Positions 12,388 through 24,700 of a stretch of DNA of 64,000 bases are shown piece by piece. The translations under genes and the position numbers were made by a program. Source of the DNA: Manis javanica (Eukaryota > Chordata > Mammalia > Pholidota > Manidae); assembly GCF_040802235.1 (NCBI RefSeq), contig NC_133172.1, positions 63,557,613-63,621,612 on the forward strand. The letters are read 5' to 3'. The number at the start of each line of letters is the position of its first letter. Position 1 is the first letter of the stretch. The notes beneath the pieces are model-generated. The model ran no database searches, had not been told where the DNA came from, and saw only the letters and a list, made by a program, of their open reading frames with translations.

Positions 12388-15300
12388 CCGTCAAGCTGAG
12401 CCACCAAAGAAGGATGCCACCTCTGCAGGGCCCCAGGTGAAGCGGGCGGATGAGTGGAAGGACCCGTGGCGCAGGTCCAAGTCTCCCAAGAAGAAACTTG
12501 GGGTGTCTGTCTCCCCAAGCCGGGCACGAAGGCGTCGGAAAACATCAGCCTCATCAGCCTCCGCCTCCAACTCCTCCAGGTGAGGAGGCGGCGGGCTCAT
12601 GGATGCCATGGAAGCGCTGCGTGGCCGCTGCCTGAGGGTCAGGGCTGAGCGGGCATGGGTTGAGCAGAGGGTTCTGGGGTGCCAAGGGCTGAGAGACATG
12701 ACTGACTCTCAGAGCCCTGGTGAGGCTTCCCATGCCCACAGGTAGACAGTTGAAGTCAGCCAGGCTGCACACACCCCAGAGCAGAACACAGAGCTGGCCA
12801 GGGAGCCGGGGGGAGAGTTCTCTGGAGTCCGGGGAACGGCTCAGGCCCCGCCCTCCCATGAGTCCTTCTGCTCCTGTGAGTCTGGTGCTAGGCGAACAAG
12901 CAAGCATGGTGGTGTGGGCGGTGTGAGCTGGTCTCCCCATTGGGAAAGGGGGGGCCAGGCACAGCCTGGGGTGTGGCAGGGACTGTGCGTGTCAGTGGGT
13001 CCAGGTGTTTGCCACACGCACAGATAGACTCAGCCCCGTCCACTGAGGGCCCAGGAGCTGTCCCCTGAGCACACCCAGCATCCAGGGCCTGGATTCCCAG
13101 TGGAGGGGGACTGGACTGTGGCGAGCCCACAGAGGTGTGGGGGCGTGAGTGTGTCTGGGGGACTGTGTGGGTGTAGCCATGCCGTCCGCCCAAGGACAGC
13201 AGGCTCCGTGCAGCGGGGGAGACCTGGTCTCTCTCCCACACTCCGGCTTCGGGCGCTGCAGGTCATCATCACGGTCCTCGTCCTATTCTGGCTCCGGTTC
13301 GTCCCGGTCCCGGTCCCGGTCCTCGTCCTACAGCTCCTACTCCAGCCGGTCTTCCAGACACAGCTCCTTCTCGGGAAGCCGGTCCAGGTATGTCCCCAGG
13401 GGCAGCTGCAGGGGGCTGGGCGTGTTGTCCGGAGTCGCCCAACACAGAGCAGAGGCTGGGGGCCTGGAGCACACCCCAGTGCCAGCCTGTTCTGGGTGTG
13501 CTACAGTCAGAATTGAGGCGACTCGGGGGTCAGTGAGCTCTGGCCACTCCCCGAGGAGCAGCAGCGTCCACTGCGGGCCACTGGCCCTGTCTGGAGTGTT
13601 CGGATATGGACATTTCCATCTTCACAGAAAGTTCTACTGGACTGTTCCCAAAAGATCAGAGCACCATGTATACTGCCCACTGAATGTAGGCAAATCTGGG
13701 GTTTCAGGGAGCTCTCAGCTGTCACCAGCTGATGGGCGAGCAGGACAGCGTCCCGTCTCCTCACCCCACTAGCCTTTCCAGCCAGCGCCACCGCCTGCGC
13801 CCTGTGCACACGGGGCTGGCACCAGCTGTACGGCGGCCTGCTCCCTCTTTCCCTTCACCCCACTTGGCTAGTCTGAGAGCACAGGGAGGCCCGGGTGTGG
13901 AAGGTGGCCTGCATGGGGCTTTCTTCGGGAACCCAAGGCTCCCTGCACAGCCTCCCTGCCCCCCAGTCACGCCAGTCCTCCTCCCTGAAGTCACAGATGG
14001 GGCGCTGCTTCCCCAGAGGCCTCGTGGCATTGAACAGAACCACACGGGGGGCATGCACATGCCCAGAGACATACCTGACGCACACATGCGTGCACACGCC
14101 TCTTTGGGAGCAGATGACCAGATGCCCTTGGAGCAGGACTGATCAACCCACCCTGGGGTCTGCGGTGCCCCCTGCCGCCCTGCCTGTAGTCTTATTCTAG
14201 GCCTGCTGTGGAGAGGGTCAGAATGGCGGGGAAGAGCCCACTGAAGCCACTGAATCTGACCATCAAGTGGACATTGTTAGCCGGACAGACCATGAAGCAT
14301 AGGGCCCGTTTTCCACGGATGTTAACTCTTTAAGAGTTATGAAAAAGAAATGGAACCTTTTTCTAGGGGTGTCTAGGTGTCAGCTGTGAGCTTGGGACCA
14401 GGAGTTTAAGCAGTATCAAGGGGTACAGAGAAGGCACTGGGTTGGGGGCAGTCAGGGAGTGCTGCCTGTAGGAGGTGAGGTGGAAGACAAAAGACACTGA
14501 TGAGCGCGTCAGTGACAAGAGAAACCATGCGTGTGGTTTCACCTGAGAAACAAGGGTGGCGAGCTGTGGGAGGGAGCCTGAAGCCGAGCTGGGGGCGCGG
14601 GGACTGCGGGAATCGCAGTGTAGCCGGGAGTTGCCCACCACCTTTTCTCTGTGCGTCGTCGTTGACACAGGAGATGTTGGGAAGAAGTCCAAGCGTTGGA
14701 GTCTGTCAGGCAGGCCGGGGCAGCTTTTTGGAGGCTCGAGAGCACACATGGCGGGCAAAAGAGCCGGTGTCCAGCTCTGCAGGCTCTGCAGGCCCCTCAC
14801 AGGGGGTGAGGCGTGGCGGGTGGGCTCGGCCGGGCAGGAGGAATGGGCAGGAACCCGGCTGCCCTTTCCCGGGAGGCCCCAAGGAGGGCACTCGGCTTCC
14901 TTGTCGCCCAGCTCCGAAACCCCTGGGGTCCCAGCCCTGTGCCCCAGAACCAGTCCCCTTCATAAACTACCCGACTGCAGAAGTTTCTTGGAACTCACGA
15001 CAGGCAGCCACAGCAGGTGAGGCCAGGAGCAGGGACAGGCACTTCTCCTGGACGGCCGGGAGGGGAGTGGTCCCAGAACCACAGCGCGTATGTCGCAGAA
15101 GCCTGATCCTAGGCCAGCGCTGGTGTTGCTCAGCTGAGCATGTCGACAGGCTTGCCTCCTGGGACTGGTGGGGCTCTGGCTTCCTGCTGGCACCTAGGGG
15201 GCCCCGCACTTTCCTTCTGCTGGGCCTCCCCCGGCCGGGCCAGCCTCCACCTCACAGCCTGGCACCTCTGCCTGCCGGCCTGTGCTGCCCACCACAGTGG

Positions 15301-18300
15301 CCCCCCACCTTCCAGCCCCACTCAGGAGCCCCACTCAGCCCAGACTAACATCTTTCCAGCCCCTGCTCAGCCCTGTGTCCTGCCAGGCTGGTCTGTGTGT
15401 CCTTGGGGCATCGTAGGGGCATGGAGAGCAGAGCGCACCCCTCCTGTGTGCCCCGCGACTCCCCTGCCTCCGGAGGCCCCACAGCCCGCTCACAGCCGCA
15501 CTCCCTTCTGCACTCCCCTCTCCCCTCTAGTGTGCCTTGTAGGGATGACCAGGAACTAACTGGAACCCATTTTAAATCGGAGGCAGATCGGTAGAAACTT
15601 GCGACGGCTTTCTCTCTGCCCCAGCGGGCTCGGGCATGGACCAGGGCACTGTGGCATCCCCTCCGCCTGCCTCTTCACTTGCAGGTCCCGGTCCTTTTCC
15701 TCTTCCCCATCGCCGTCTCCAACGCCGTCGCCACACAGACCTTCTATCAGAACCAAGGGGGAACCAGCCCCGCCTCCTGGGAAAGCAGGGTAAGTACCCA
15801 GGCAGCCTGTCGCAGCAGTGGGTGCTGGAGCCCTGGAGGGTGAGCAGAGGCGTGGCGGCCACAGGGCACAGGCCCAGCCTTGTGTTTCCTGGTATGTGGG
15901 CCTCGCGGTAACATGGCCTCTGCCGCAGCGCAGCCCACTCGGACCGTGGTGCGGCCGTGTACTCACCCATTGGGAGCGGGCGCTCACAGCAAGGGCGCAG
16001 GCGTGGTTCCCAGGGCGCCGTGCCCGGGGTCAAGTCTGCCGTGGCAGCAGCAGCCCTGCCAGGCTGAGTCTTATGCCTTTGCTGCTCCTGGACCCTTCTC
16101 AGCGGGTGTGGCTGACGGGACATGTGGGAGGTATCTGGAGCTCTGCACACATCTGACAGGCAGCGTCATGATGCGGCCTGGACCATGTGCCCCAGATGAA
16201 GGGGCTCCCCTCCCGCAGCTGTGCTGCGGTGGTTAGATGGGGCCTGATGCCTCGGGCCGAGGCCCCTCGCCCTCACCCCTGCGTGCTGGTCCATGCTGCT
16301 GGCGCCGGCCCTGCTGTCTGGCTCGTTCCCACATGCTGCCCAAGTCACAGGAAGGAGCCTGGCCCCTCCTGCGTGACTGGCTTTGAAAAGCTTTCCGTGA
16401 AAAGTCTTTCGTCCTGACTAGAGTCTGCTAACAGGCCTCAGAATCAGGGAATCCTGAGCAGCTCACTTTTCAAAAACGGATGGTGTGGAGGCACAATTTA
16501 TGTCTGAGGCGCCCCATCCCTCTAAATTTACTATTTGATGGGTCTAACAGATGTGTGAGAACACTGCAGTCCTGGCACCCAGTCCTGTCCAGGCTGCCCT
16601 GACGCGCTTCCACTCGGCACCCTCACTGGCACAGGTGGACCCGCCCCTGATGCTGTGCTGAGGACTTGCTGTTGTGTCAGCCTTGATGATGACAGGGTTT
16701 CTGATGAGGTGGCGCTCTGTCCACCTGAGCCGTGACTGACTGGTCAGTGTGACCGAAATAGTCGGCAGGGTACTTTTCCCATGCAAAGTGTAAAGAAAAG
16801 CTTTTGGGGCCAAGTGGCTCCCACGTGCAAGCGTGCCCAGCACCCTCAGGGCCCAGGCGGCCCAGGAATGGTGTCTGACAAGGCAGGTGGGGGCCGTGCT
16901 CCTGAGGAAGCAGGGCGCCAGCTCTGCGGTCACTCTGGGCATCCTCCCTGGGCCTGTCCTCTCTGCCCTGTGCTCCCCCCTCCTGCCTCAACGGAGCAGC
17001 AGGAGGGCAGGTGCAGTGGCTTCAGAGGCTTTTGGAGAGCTCGGCGCCCTGTGGGGTCGGCAGGAAACAGCGTGCGGCTGGGAGGGGCCGGGTGCCGGCC
17101 TCACCTCTGGTGATGAGAACTCCGCAGGTTTCACTTGCCGCCAGGTCTGACCCTGCCTCCGTCTTGATCAGAGAGAAGCCCGTGAAGAAGCCGGCCGCCC
17201 CTCCGGTCCCAGCACAGGCCCCCAAAGCCACCGCTCCAGCCCCGGAGCCAGCCAAGCCCGGGGACCCGCGGGAGGCCAGGAGGAGGGAGCGGCAGGCCAG
17301 GTCGCCCCCCAGGAGGTAAGCGTGCTCACGGGGCCTGGACCACTGCCTGCCTCTGGAGGGGTTTGGAGGGGGGCCAGCCAGGGCAGCTGTGCCCTGGTCC
17401 CCAGAGGCTGTTCCCAGGGCGGAGCCGCGCCGCTGCGCGGGGAGGCCGCACTGATGGAACACGGCATCAGGCCATTGCCGAGCCCAGGGCCTTGCTTGTG
17501 TTGCAGACGGACCTTGAGCGGCAGTGGGAGTGGCAGCAGCTACAGCGGCTCCAGTTCGCGATCCAGGTACTTGGCACCCCTCGCTCCCCTGTCAGGGCCC
17601 TGGAGGAGCCCTGCAGACAGCCCTCCCACGGGGGCACCCACCTGTCTGAGTGGCTGTTGGGAGCAGCGTGGGCTGGCCTCAGCTTGGGGAGGAGCATCTG
17701 TTGTCAGCAGCTCTTGGGTCACCAGCAGTTGTGCGTCCCTCCCCAGCAAACAGCAGGACCCTCGTTAGTGCAGGAGGGGCCTCCCCGCGGGGACATGGGT
17801 GTCCCCCCACTGTGTGGCACCTTTAAACGACTCAGCATCTCCTGAAATCTGAGGTTCCTCAAGGATGGGGACTGGGGAGAGAGGACAGAGACCTGCTGCC
17901 AGCCATGGCCTGTCTCACGTTGGGGCCACGCGGTGCACATGTGCTTGTGTGTCCAGGTCCCTGAGTGTGAGCAGCGTCTCCTCGGTGTCCAGCGCCACGT
18001 CCAGTAGTAGTTCCGTGCACACCGTGGACTCGGACGACATGTACGCAGACCTGGCCAGCCCCGTGTCCTCAGCCAGCTCGCGGTCCCCCACCCCAGCCCA
18101 GCCCAAGAAGGAGAAAGGTACAGGGGCTCCTGTGTCCTGGGCGCTGTGGCCTCAGAGCAGGCTGTGTGTGCAGCCAGGTCGGCGCCCGCAGGCAGGTGGT
18201 CAGGCGTGCACGGAATGTCCCTGGTCTCTCTCCCTGCATGCTGCCTGGCCAGTCACGTGTTCCTTCTCCAGGCGGCCACGGGAGCTTGCTGTGCTGGGCG

Positions 18301-21042
18301 GTGGCTGTGACTGAGCACTTCTCGTTGGCAGGAAAATCTAAAAAAGAGGATGGTGTGAAAGAAGACAAGCGGAAAAGGGGGTCGTCCACGCAGCCACCCA
18401 AACCCGCAAAGTCTTCTGCAGGCGGCAGACCCTCCCAGCAGCCCACACCCCCCCAGCAGGCGACCCCCGGGCAGCCCCAGCAGGGTGCATTCATCGCCCA
18501 TAAGGAGATCAAGTTGACGCTGCTGAACAAGGTGAGACTGGTCTTTGCGTGCCCCTCAGTTCACTGGGATAGAGCCCCAGCAAGAGCCAGCAGGTGGCCT
18601 CGTTCTTTGAGAGTGGTGGCTGGAGGTCACCCCAGTCATCCTCCTGCCCGAGGACCTCATGGGAAGTGGAGGGGTGCACGGGCATGGGGTGGGGAGGGGG
18701 CACATAACCCTCACGGGAGGTTGGAGCAACCTGGGCTGCCAGCCCTCCGTGGCCCCTGTCAGCACGCATCCTCAGCCCTTTCTGTGTCCCCGCAGAGCAG
18801 CGCTGGTGCACAGCACACTCGCTCTGTGAGCTGACGTCTCTGAGGCCCTAAGGGACTAGCAGGCTGGAAGGCCGAGCCTGCTGCAGTCACAGCCGGGCTG
18901 GGGCCCCCGTAGGGAATGTGACCTCTCACCGGCACTGCAGAGCCCAAAGGCCCTGAAACCTGGGCCTGCTCCGCCCCCCTGCCAGTCGGGCTTGGGGCCC
19001 AGAGGGGGCTGTCAGCGCTCTGCTTCTGGGCGCACATGTCTGCCCGGTGGCCCGCAGGCCCTGCTGCCCTCACAGTGCCCTCTACTGTTTCAGGCAGCTG
19101 ATAAAGGCAGCAGGAAGCGATACGAGCCTTCCGACAAAGACAGGCAAAGCCCTCCAGCCAAGCGAGCTAACTTATCCCCAGACCGAGGTGAGTCCCCTGG
19201 GGAGGTCAGCCTTTGCAGGCACTTGACGGGCGGAAGAACTGGGACCCCCTATACTTTTGAAAAAATACTGGGAAGCCCGAGGAACTTCTGATTGTGTGTG
19301 TCTCTCTGGCAGTATTTACAGTATTCCAAGTCAAAACCAAGAACAGTTTCTTAATATTTATTTTAAAATAACACAGCGATAAACCCCTATATTTTAATAC
19401 AAGTAACTTTTCTTTTTTAATAAAAAACTAAACTTCCCAAAACACAGGTTAGCAGGAGTGACACTGGCTTATGTTTTTTGTGGAAAGTTCTTTAATATTT
19501 GACCAACAGTGGCTGGGTTCTGAGCTCTTGTGCTAGCACAGCACAGCCTCTGGGGGGCTCCACCTGAGGCCCGTGAGCACATGAGGGTGCAGAGGCAGGC
19601 GGCATCTCCTGTCCCTGGGAACTGTCCGGCTGCAGGGCCTCCAGCTGGGAGCCACTGGCCCGGGCCCGGACGGACTGTCGTCCTGGGTGCGATGACAAAG
19701 CAAAGCCTGAGTTTGGCCAAGTGCCCTCTCCTCCCTGAAAGGGAGGGCAGAGGGGCCTGACCGAGCCTCCAGGGCAGGTGGGTGTGCAGGTCCCAGGGCC
19801 ACCTCCACAGCACCGCCTCCTGGGCTAGAGCCGGCTGGCAGCAGCGTCCACACGGGCCTTCATCCTGGAGCCTGTGTGTCTCTGCCGCCCGCCCCAGAGC
19901 AGCGCGGCCAGAAGCCTTGTTTGCGTTCGCTCGTTTTTCACGCCGCCCTGTCTCTTTGTGCCTATGTGGAGGCCTGTGTGATGCACCCCTTAAATCAGCT
20001 AGAAAGAGCCCATTGTGGCCTCAGCTTGGTGGTTTGGGGGAGGCTCCCTTTGCGGTGCCATCAAAGCACCCCTCCTTGGTACAGCTCTGCCCTTGGCCTC
20101 TTCCTGTGGAAACGAGGACGCTGCACTGAGCGGCCTTGACCCTCTGGAGTGGGGTTGCCTACGTCCAGTGAGGGTGCCCCATCCCTGTCTTTGTGCTCGC
20201 TGGCACCACGTGGAACCCGGTCTTACCTTGTCCTGCATTGCCCAGGTTCCCGGGACCGGAAGTCCAGTGGGAGACCTGGCTCCCCAAAGCCTGAGCGGCA
20301 GAGAGGCCAGAATTCCAAGGCACCCGTGGCCGCACCAGACAGGTGAGTGCCCCACCTGCACCCTGGGCATACCTCATGGGCTCCTTTGCCCTGCGGAGTG
20401 CTGGCCTGAGCAGGTGGAGGTGAGCAGGACCAGCTGTGGGGCAGGCCCAGAGGCTGGAGGCAGGAGGGTAGGCGGAGGCCAGCCTGCCTCTTACTCTGTC
20501 CCACCAGCAGGTCTAGAGTGAGGAGTTGCCCAAGGCAGTGGGCCAAGGGGTCAGGAGTCAGGTCACGTGGCCTCACTCTTCCCCACCTCCTGTGCTGGGC
20601 ATAGGAAGTGGGGTACAGACTTCCTTTGCCCAGGAAGTGTTCTCGGGGTCCAGGGCCAGGCAGTCCTCCCAGCGCAGCCCTGGTCCTCACAAGCTGGGAC
20701 TGGGCCCGCGGGGTCCCATGCCCTCAGGGCGACCCCCGAGTCAGCAGAGCGCAGTCTTACCCAGCACAGAGTGAGGGTGCGCCCGAGGGCCAGAAGCTGG
20801 AGGCCCCCAGCGGGGTGTCCTCGAGCCCCTGATGGCCTCCCCACCCCCGCAGGAAGCACCAGGTGTCGCCTCAGCCCAAGAGCTCCAGCAAGGTCACCAG
20901 TGTGCCCGGCCAGGCCCCAGACACCGGGGCCAAGGCCGGGAGAGCCAGCACGCTGTCGCGGCGGGAGGAGCTCCTGAAGCAGCTCAAGGCCGTGGAGGAT
21001 GCCATCGCTCGCAAGCGGGCCAAGATCCCCGGGAAAGTGTAG
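12388..21042 (+). CDS. ZC3H18: ZC3H18 (zinc finger CCCH-type 18), last ten coding exons
   Basis: Coding exons: 12388-12579, 13262-13387, 15685-15789, 17172-17315, 17507-17566, 17957-18117, 18332-18531, 19094-19187, 20246-20342 and 20853-21042 (TAG 21040-21042). All have GT-AG borders and compatible phases, giving about 456 codons. They start at RQAEPPKKD and continue through the KRADEWKDPWRRSKSP segment and the long RS/S-rich tract, and past HKEIKLTLLNK to the C-terminal REELLKQLKAVEDAI helix. This matches the C-terminal half of human ZC3H18 (NHN1) as I know it. The CCCH finger and acidic N-terminus lie upstream of the window. ZC3H18 is a nuclear protein linking the cap-binding complex/ARS2 to RNA export and exosome decay. 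The RS-type low-complexity tract suits interactions in speckle-like assemblies. Confidence 0.95.
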
Positions 21043-21700
21043 CAGGGCCTGTGGTTCGCTCCCGACCCGAGTTAGAGACTCATGTGTTTTTATAAATAGC
21101 GTAAGCGCAGCCATTTTGGATTTTGCAGTTAATGTCTTATTTTGGCTGTGAATCTTTTTAAAAATTAAAAAAGAAAAAAAAGTTTCTCAGCTGGAAAAGA
21201 AGCCACAATGTAATGAAGATGACGCTGAATCCCAGCCTTCTCCTGGCCAAACGGAACCAGCCCTGCCCAGAGCGGACGTCCCGCGAGGCAGGCAGACGGG
21301 CTGGCTGGCAGCCGCAAGCGAGGACACAGCACCGTTTCGTGTAAATTATAAGTCCTGACACCCAGGCCAGCCTGCCCGTACTTTGCCCCTCTGCTGGTCA
21401 GCACAGTCCCAGGGGACGTCCTTGCCGTGCGCTCTCACTGCAACGGGGACACCGTGCTTCAGAGCAGGCCCCCCATTCCTGCCCATCCCCAGGATCAAAA
21501 TATATATATATATATTCTTGACTAAAGTCTGATTGGGAAATACTTCCTGTCTTTTATTTTAAGCATCAAATTGTTCTAGTTGATTTAAAAAGGAAAAAAG
21601 TGCAGAAAAGACCAAAAAAAAGGTCAAGGGTATTGGGCATCTGTCTGGTGTGGAGGGTCTTTTTTGAGGGTCTCCCAAAATAAAGTATTTTGATAAGCAG
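21043..21700 (+). other. ZC3H18: ZC3H18 3'UTR
   Basis: A non-coding stretch of about 650 nt following the stop, with AT-rich parts, a (TA)n run at 21500-21515, and a canonical poly(A) signal near its end. The end is set by the AATAAA at 21679, so cleavage is inferred at about 21695-21705. Confidence 0.75.
21679..21684 (+). terminator. ZC3H18: ZC3H18 poly(A) signal AATAAA
   Basis: Canonical hexamer about 640 nt after the stop codon, followed by a T/G-containing stretch. It is the only canonical signal seen between the stop codon and this point. Confidence 0.75.
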
Positions 21701-24700
21701 CTCTCGCCTGGTGGTGATGCCTGTGTGGCCTGGGACCCCTTCCCTCCGCCTGCCCTCTTCACACGCTGGGCCACCTCAGACACCTGTGGGGCCTGCCTGG
21801 CATTTCAGGCTGATGGAGGCCGAGGACACCGTGTCCCAGGGGGAGGCGCCTCTGAGCCTCCGTTTCCCAGGAGTAGGTCTGGGCCAGAGAGGTGAGGACG
21901 ACGCTCTTCTGGCCAGACCGACACCAGCCCCCAGCCCCTGAGCCCCTTCTCCACAGGCACCTGTGTGCCGCCTCCGGCCTCTCCCCAGGAGTGTCTGTGG
22001 CTGCCCTTCCCGCCAGCCCTGCTCTCCAGTCCAGGGAGCCCACAGGGCCAGGGGCACTGCAGGGAGGCCCAGGTGCTCACTCGCTCGGGGCCCGTCCTCG
22101 CGGGGTTGAAGTTGGTGCCGGGGGCTCAGAGTGCCCACGCTCTTCCCACCACACCCCACACTGGGGTCACTACAGCAGGTTCCCCGAGTGCTCGTGTGCG
22201 ACACAGCCCAGGGCCCACGCTGCTGGCCCAGCCCCGGTTCTGGAGCAGGGCCCTGCGGCGGCTGGTCAGAAGGCGGCAGCCCGGGGCGGGGGGGGTCTCA
22301 CCTGGTGGCAGGACCTGCCGAGCTGCATCCAGCTTCCAGGGGACGTTCCAGGCTCGGTCCCGAGGCGACGTGACCTCAACAGGCCGACCAGGACAGCAAG
22401 TCTCGCTGCCCAGCTGCTGAGCTGCCAGGCCTCCTGCATGGCCAGCGCTCGTTTCATGCCCACGTCCCTCCCACAGCATAGGACATGCTCCATCTGTCCG
22501 GCAAGCCGCCAAGGCTTCACTGGTTTGCCATTGGGTCAGAGGCAGGCGCACAGGGAGCCCCCATCCTCTGAATGGGTGGCCTTTGAGGACATGGGGCCAG
22601 AATCCAGGATGCCGGGCAGTGCCTGACCCTCAAGCCTGGACCCGCAGAGAGCCCACCACATAGCTCTGCACTGAGGCCCCTTGCCCCTGGACCAGCCTTT
22701 TTCCTTCCCAAGAGGGAGACCTGACCCTGGCCCCTGGCACCTGGGCTGGAGCCTCAGCCCTGCATCCTCCCAGGCTAAGCCAGGTTGGCGCCAGTGGCTG
22801 TCGTTCACCATCGGGGGCAGGGCTCACCTGGGCTGGGCTAGGGCAGGCGCCCATCTGGGGAGGGGTGTGGGCCACATCCTGAGCCAGCTCCCCCCAACCC
22901 AGGTGTGGGGGAAAGAACATTCTGGGCCAGACATCTGAGAAAGGAATGTCCCTGCTGCATGTCGGTTCCTCCAGGTGCATGAGGGCCAGGGTCCTGCAGA
23001 TGGGCAGCCTGCAGTAGTGGGTCTCGGGGGTCGGTGCTCAAGTTCCCTCTCCGCCACCTGACTGCCCCTTGAATGTCCAGTCCACCGCCAAGTCCCCTGC
23101 CTGTCAGCTGCCAGAGGCACCCCTGCCCCGGGGCCTTTGCACAAGGCTGCCTTTCCTTCCTGGGACTCTCCCCAGCCAGCCCCTCCCACTTCTCACCGCT
23201 CAACAAGGCCTGCGCGTCCCCCCCAGGCCCTCCACCATCTGCCTGCCGGGGATTGAAGCCACATGCCCTAAACTGCCAGCACCCAGCAGAGCAGCAAAGC
23301 AGAAAACCCAGTCTCGACCCTTCTGACTTTTCTTATCTTCATAAAATAGTGTTTATTGGCCCTTCACGAGGGAAGGGGCCAGGACTTGATTCCATCTCCC
23401 AGCCCCAAAGTCAGGTCCCTGGCTGAGACTGAGCCCAGCGGGCATCCAGCGTCCCGCCCACCCACGGAGCTGCACTCCTCGTCTCACAGCTCCCCACACC
23501 GCAGCCCTGAGCCCCACGCCTGGGGGCCGCCCTCCCATTGCCAGGCAAAGCCTCTTTCCAGCTCCACATGTGCTCAAGTCTGCAGCCACCCAGGCCTCCT
23601 CTCCTTGAGTGGACATGACGTCAGCAGCGTAGTTCGGGGAGACAGCCAGGCCCCAGGCGAGTCAAGGAACCACAGATACTAGTGGCTTGAGGCCGGTCCG
23701 TGTGGCCAGCTAGTAAAGCAGCCGAGTGACGGTGAACCAGATAGGTTCCCCGACGACGAGGAGCAAAGCAGGCCCACCACCCCCGCGTCCATCCCATGCT
23801 CATTCATATGTTAAAGACCACAGTCCTCAGCTCCAAGACAGGTCCAGGCGGCCGTATCAGGGCGGAGAGAGCACATGGCCCCCTGTCCCCGAAATCCCCC
23901 TCCCTGTTCTGAGGAAACCCCACCTTAAACTCCAGCCGTAAGACCACCCCGCCCGAGCCTCACCCTGCCGCTTACCCTCCGGCTTGTCCAGACCACCCCG
24001 CTGGGTGGGCGCCTTCCCTTTAATAACCCCGTGCTTGCATCTGCCTCGCCTGCCCTGCCTCTTTCTCCATTGGCTTCAAGAACGGCACGTGGCTGTCTCC
24101 AGGTGGAGGGCCCGCCCTGGCGCACAGGTGAGACCTCCCTGACACTGGCCACCTGAAACACATAAGTTTATGTTTTTAATTTGTAATTTCCCTAATCAAG
24201 TTAACATGACATATCTCTGAGGCCATGAATGGATGTGCGTCCCTCTAATGTACCAGCTCAGTTCGGTGGAAACTAAGTTTCTGTGGGTTTTTCACTGCCA
24301 GGAGTCAGGCCCCCGGCCCTTGGTCCTTTACAGCATCCAGCAGCCACCCGTGGCCACCAGGTCCCTCTCCTGTGCAGCTCTGCTGTCACTTCACCCCCGG
24401 CTTAGGCCCTCCTGCACCAGCCCTGTATATCCGATTCCCTCAAGGCCTGGGCTTCCCCCCTGCCCCTGCCCAACACTGGGCCCCAAGACCACCCCACGCT
24501 CACTCTCGACCAGCCACCCAGCTACCCCCCGTGACAGTTCCCACCAACCCTTGCCAGCCTGTAAGTCCCCAAAAGTGACGGTCAACCATGCCTGGTGGGA
24601 GGGGCACCAGACTGGACTAAAGGTAGCATGGGGCCTGGCTTAGGCCCTGGGAGAGTGGGCAGGCACCCCTGCCCTGGGCAGCCGGCCCTTAGAGGCCATC

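Noticed and set aside
14500-15348. 282-codon plus-strand open frame
   Set aside because: Located inside a ZC3H18 intron between exons with matching phases; low-complexity GC-rich translation.
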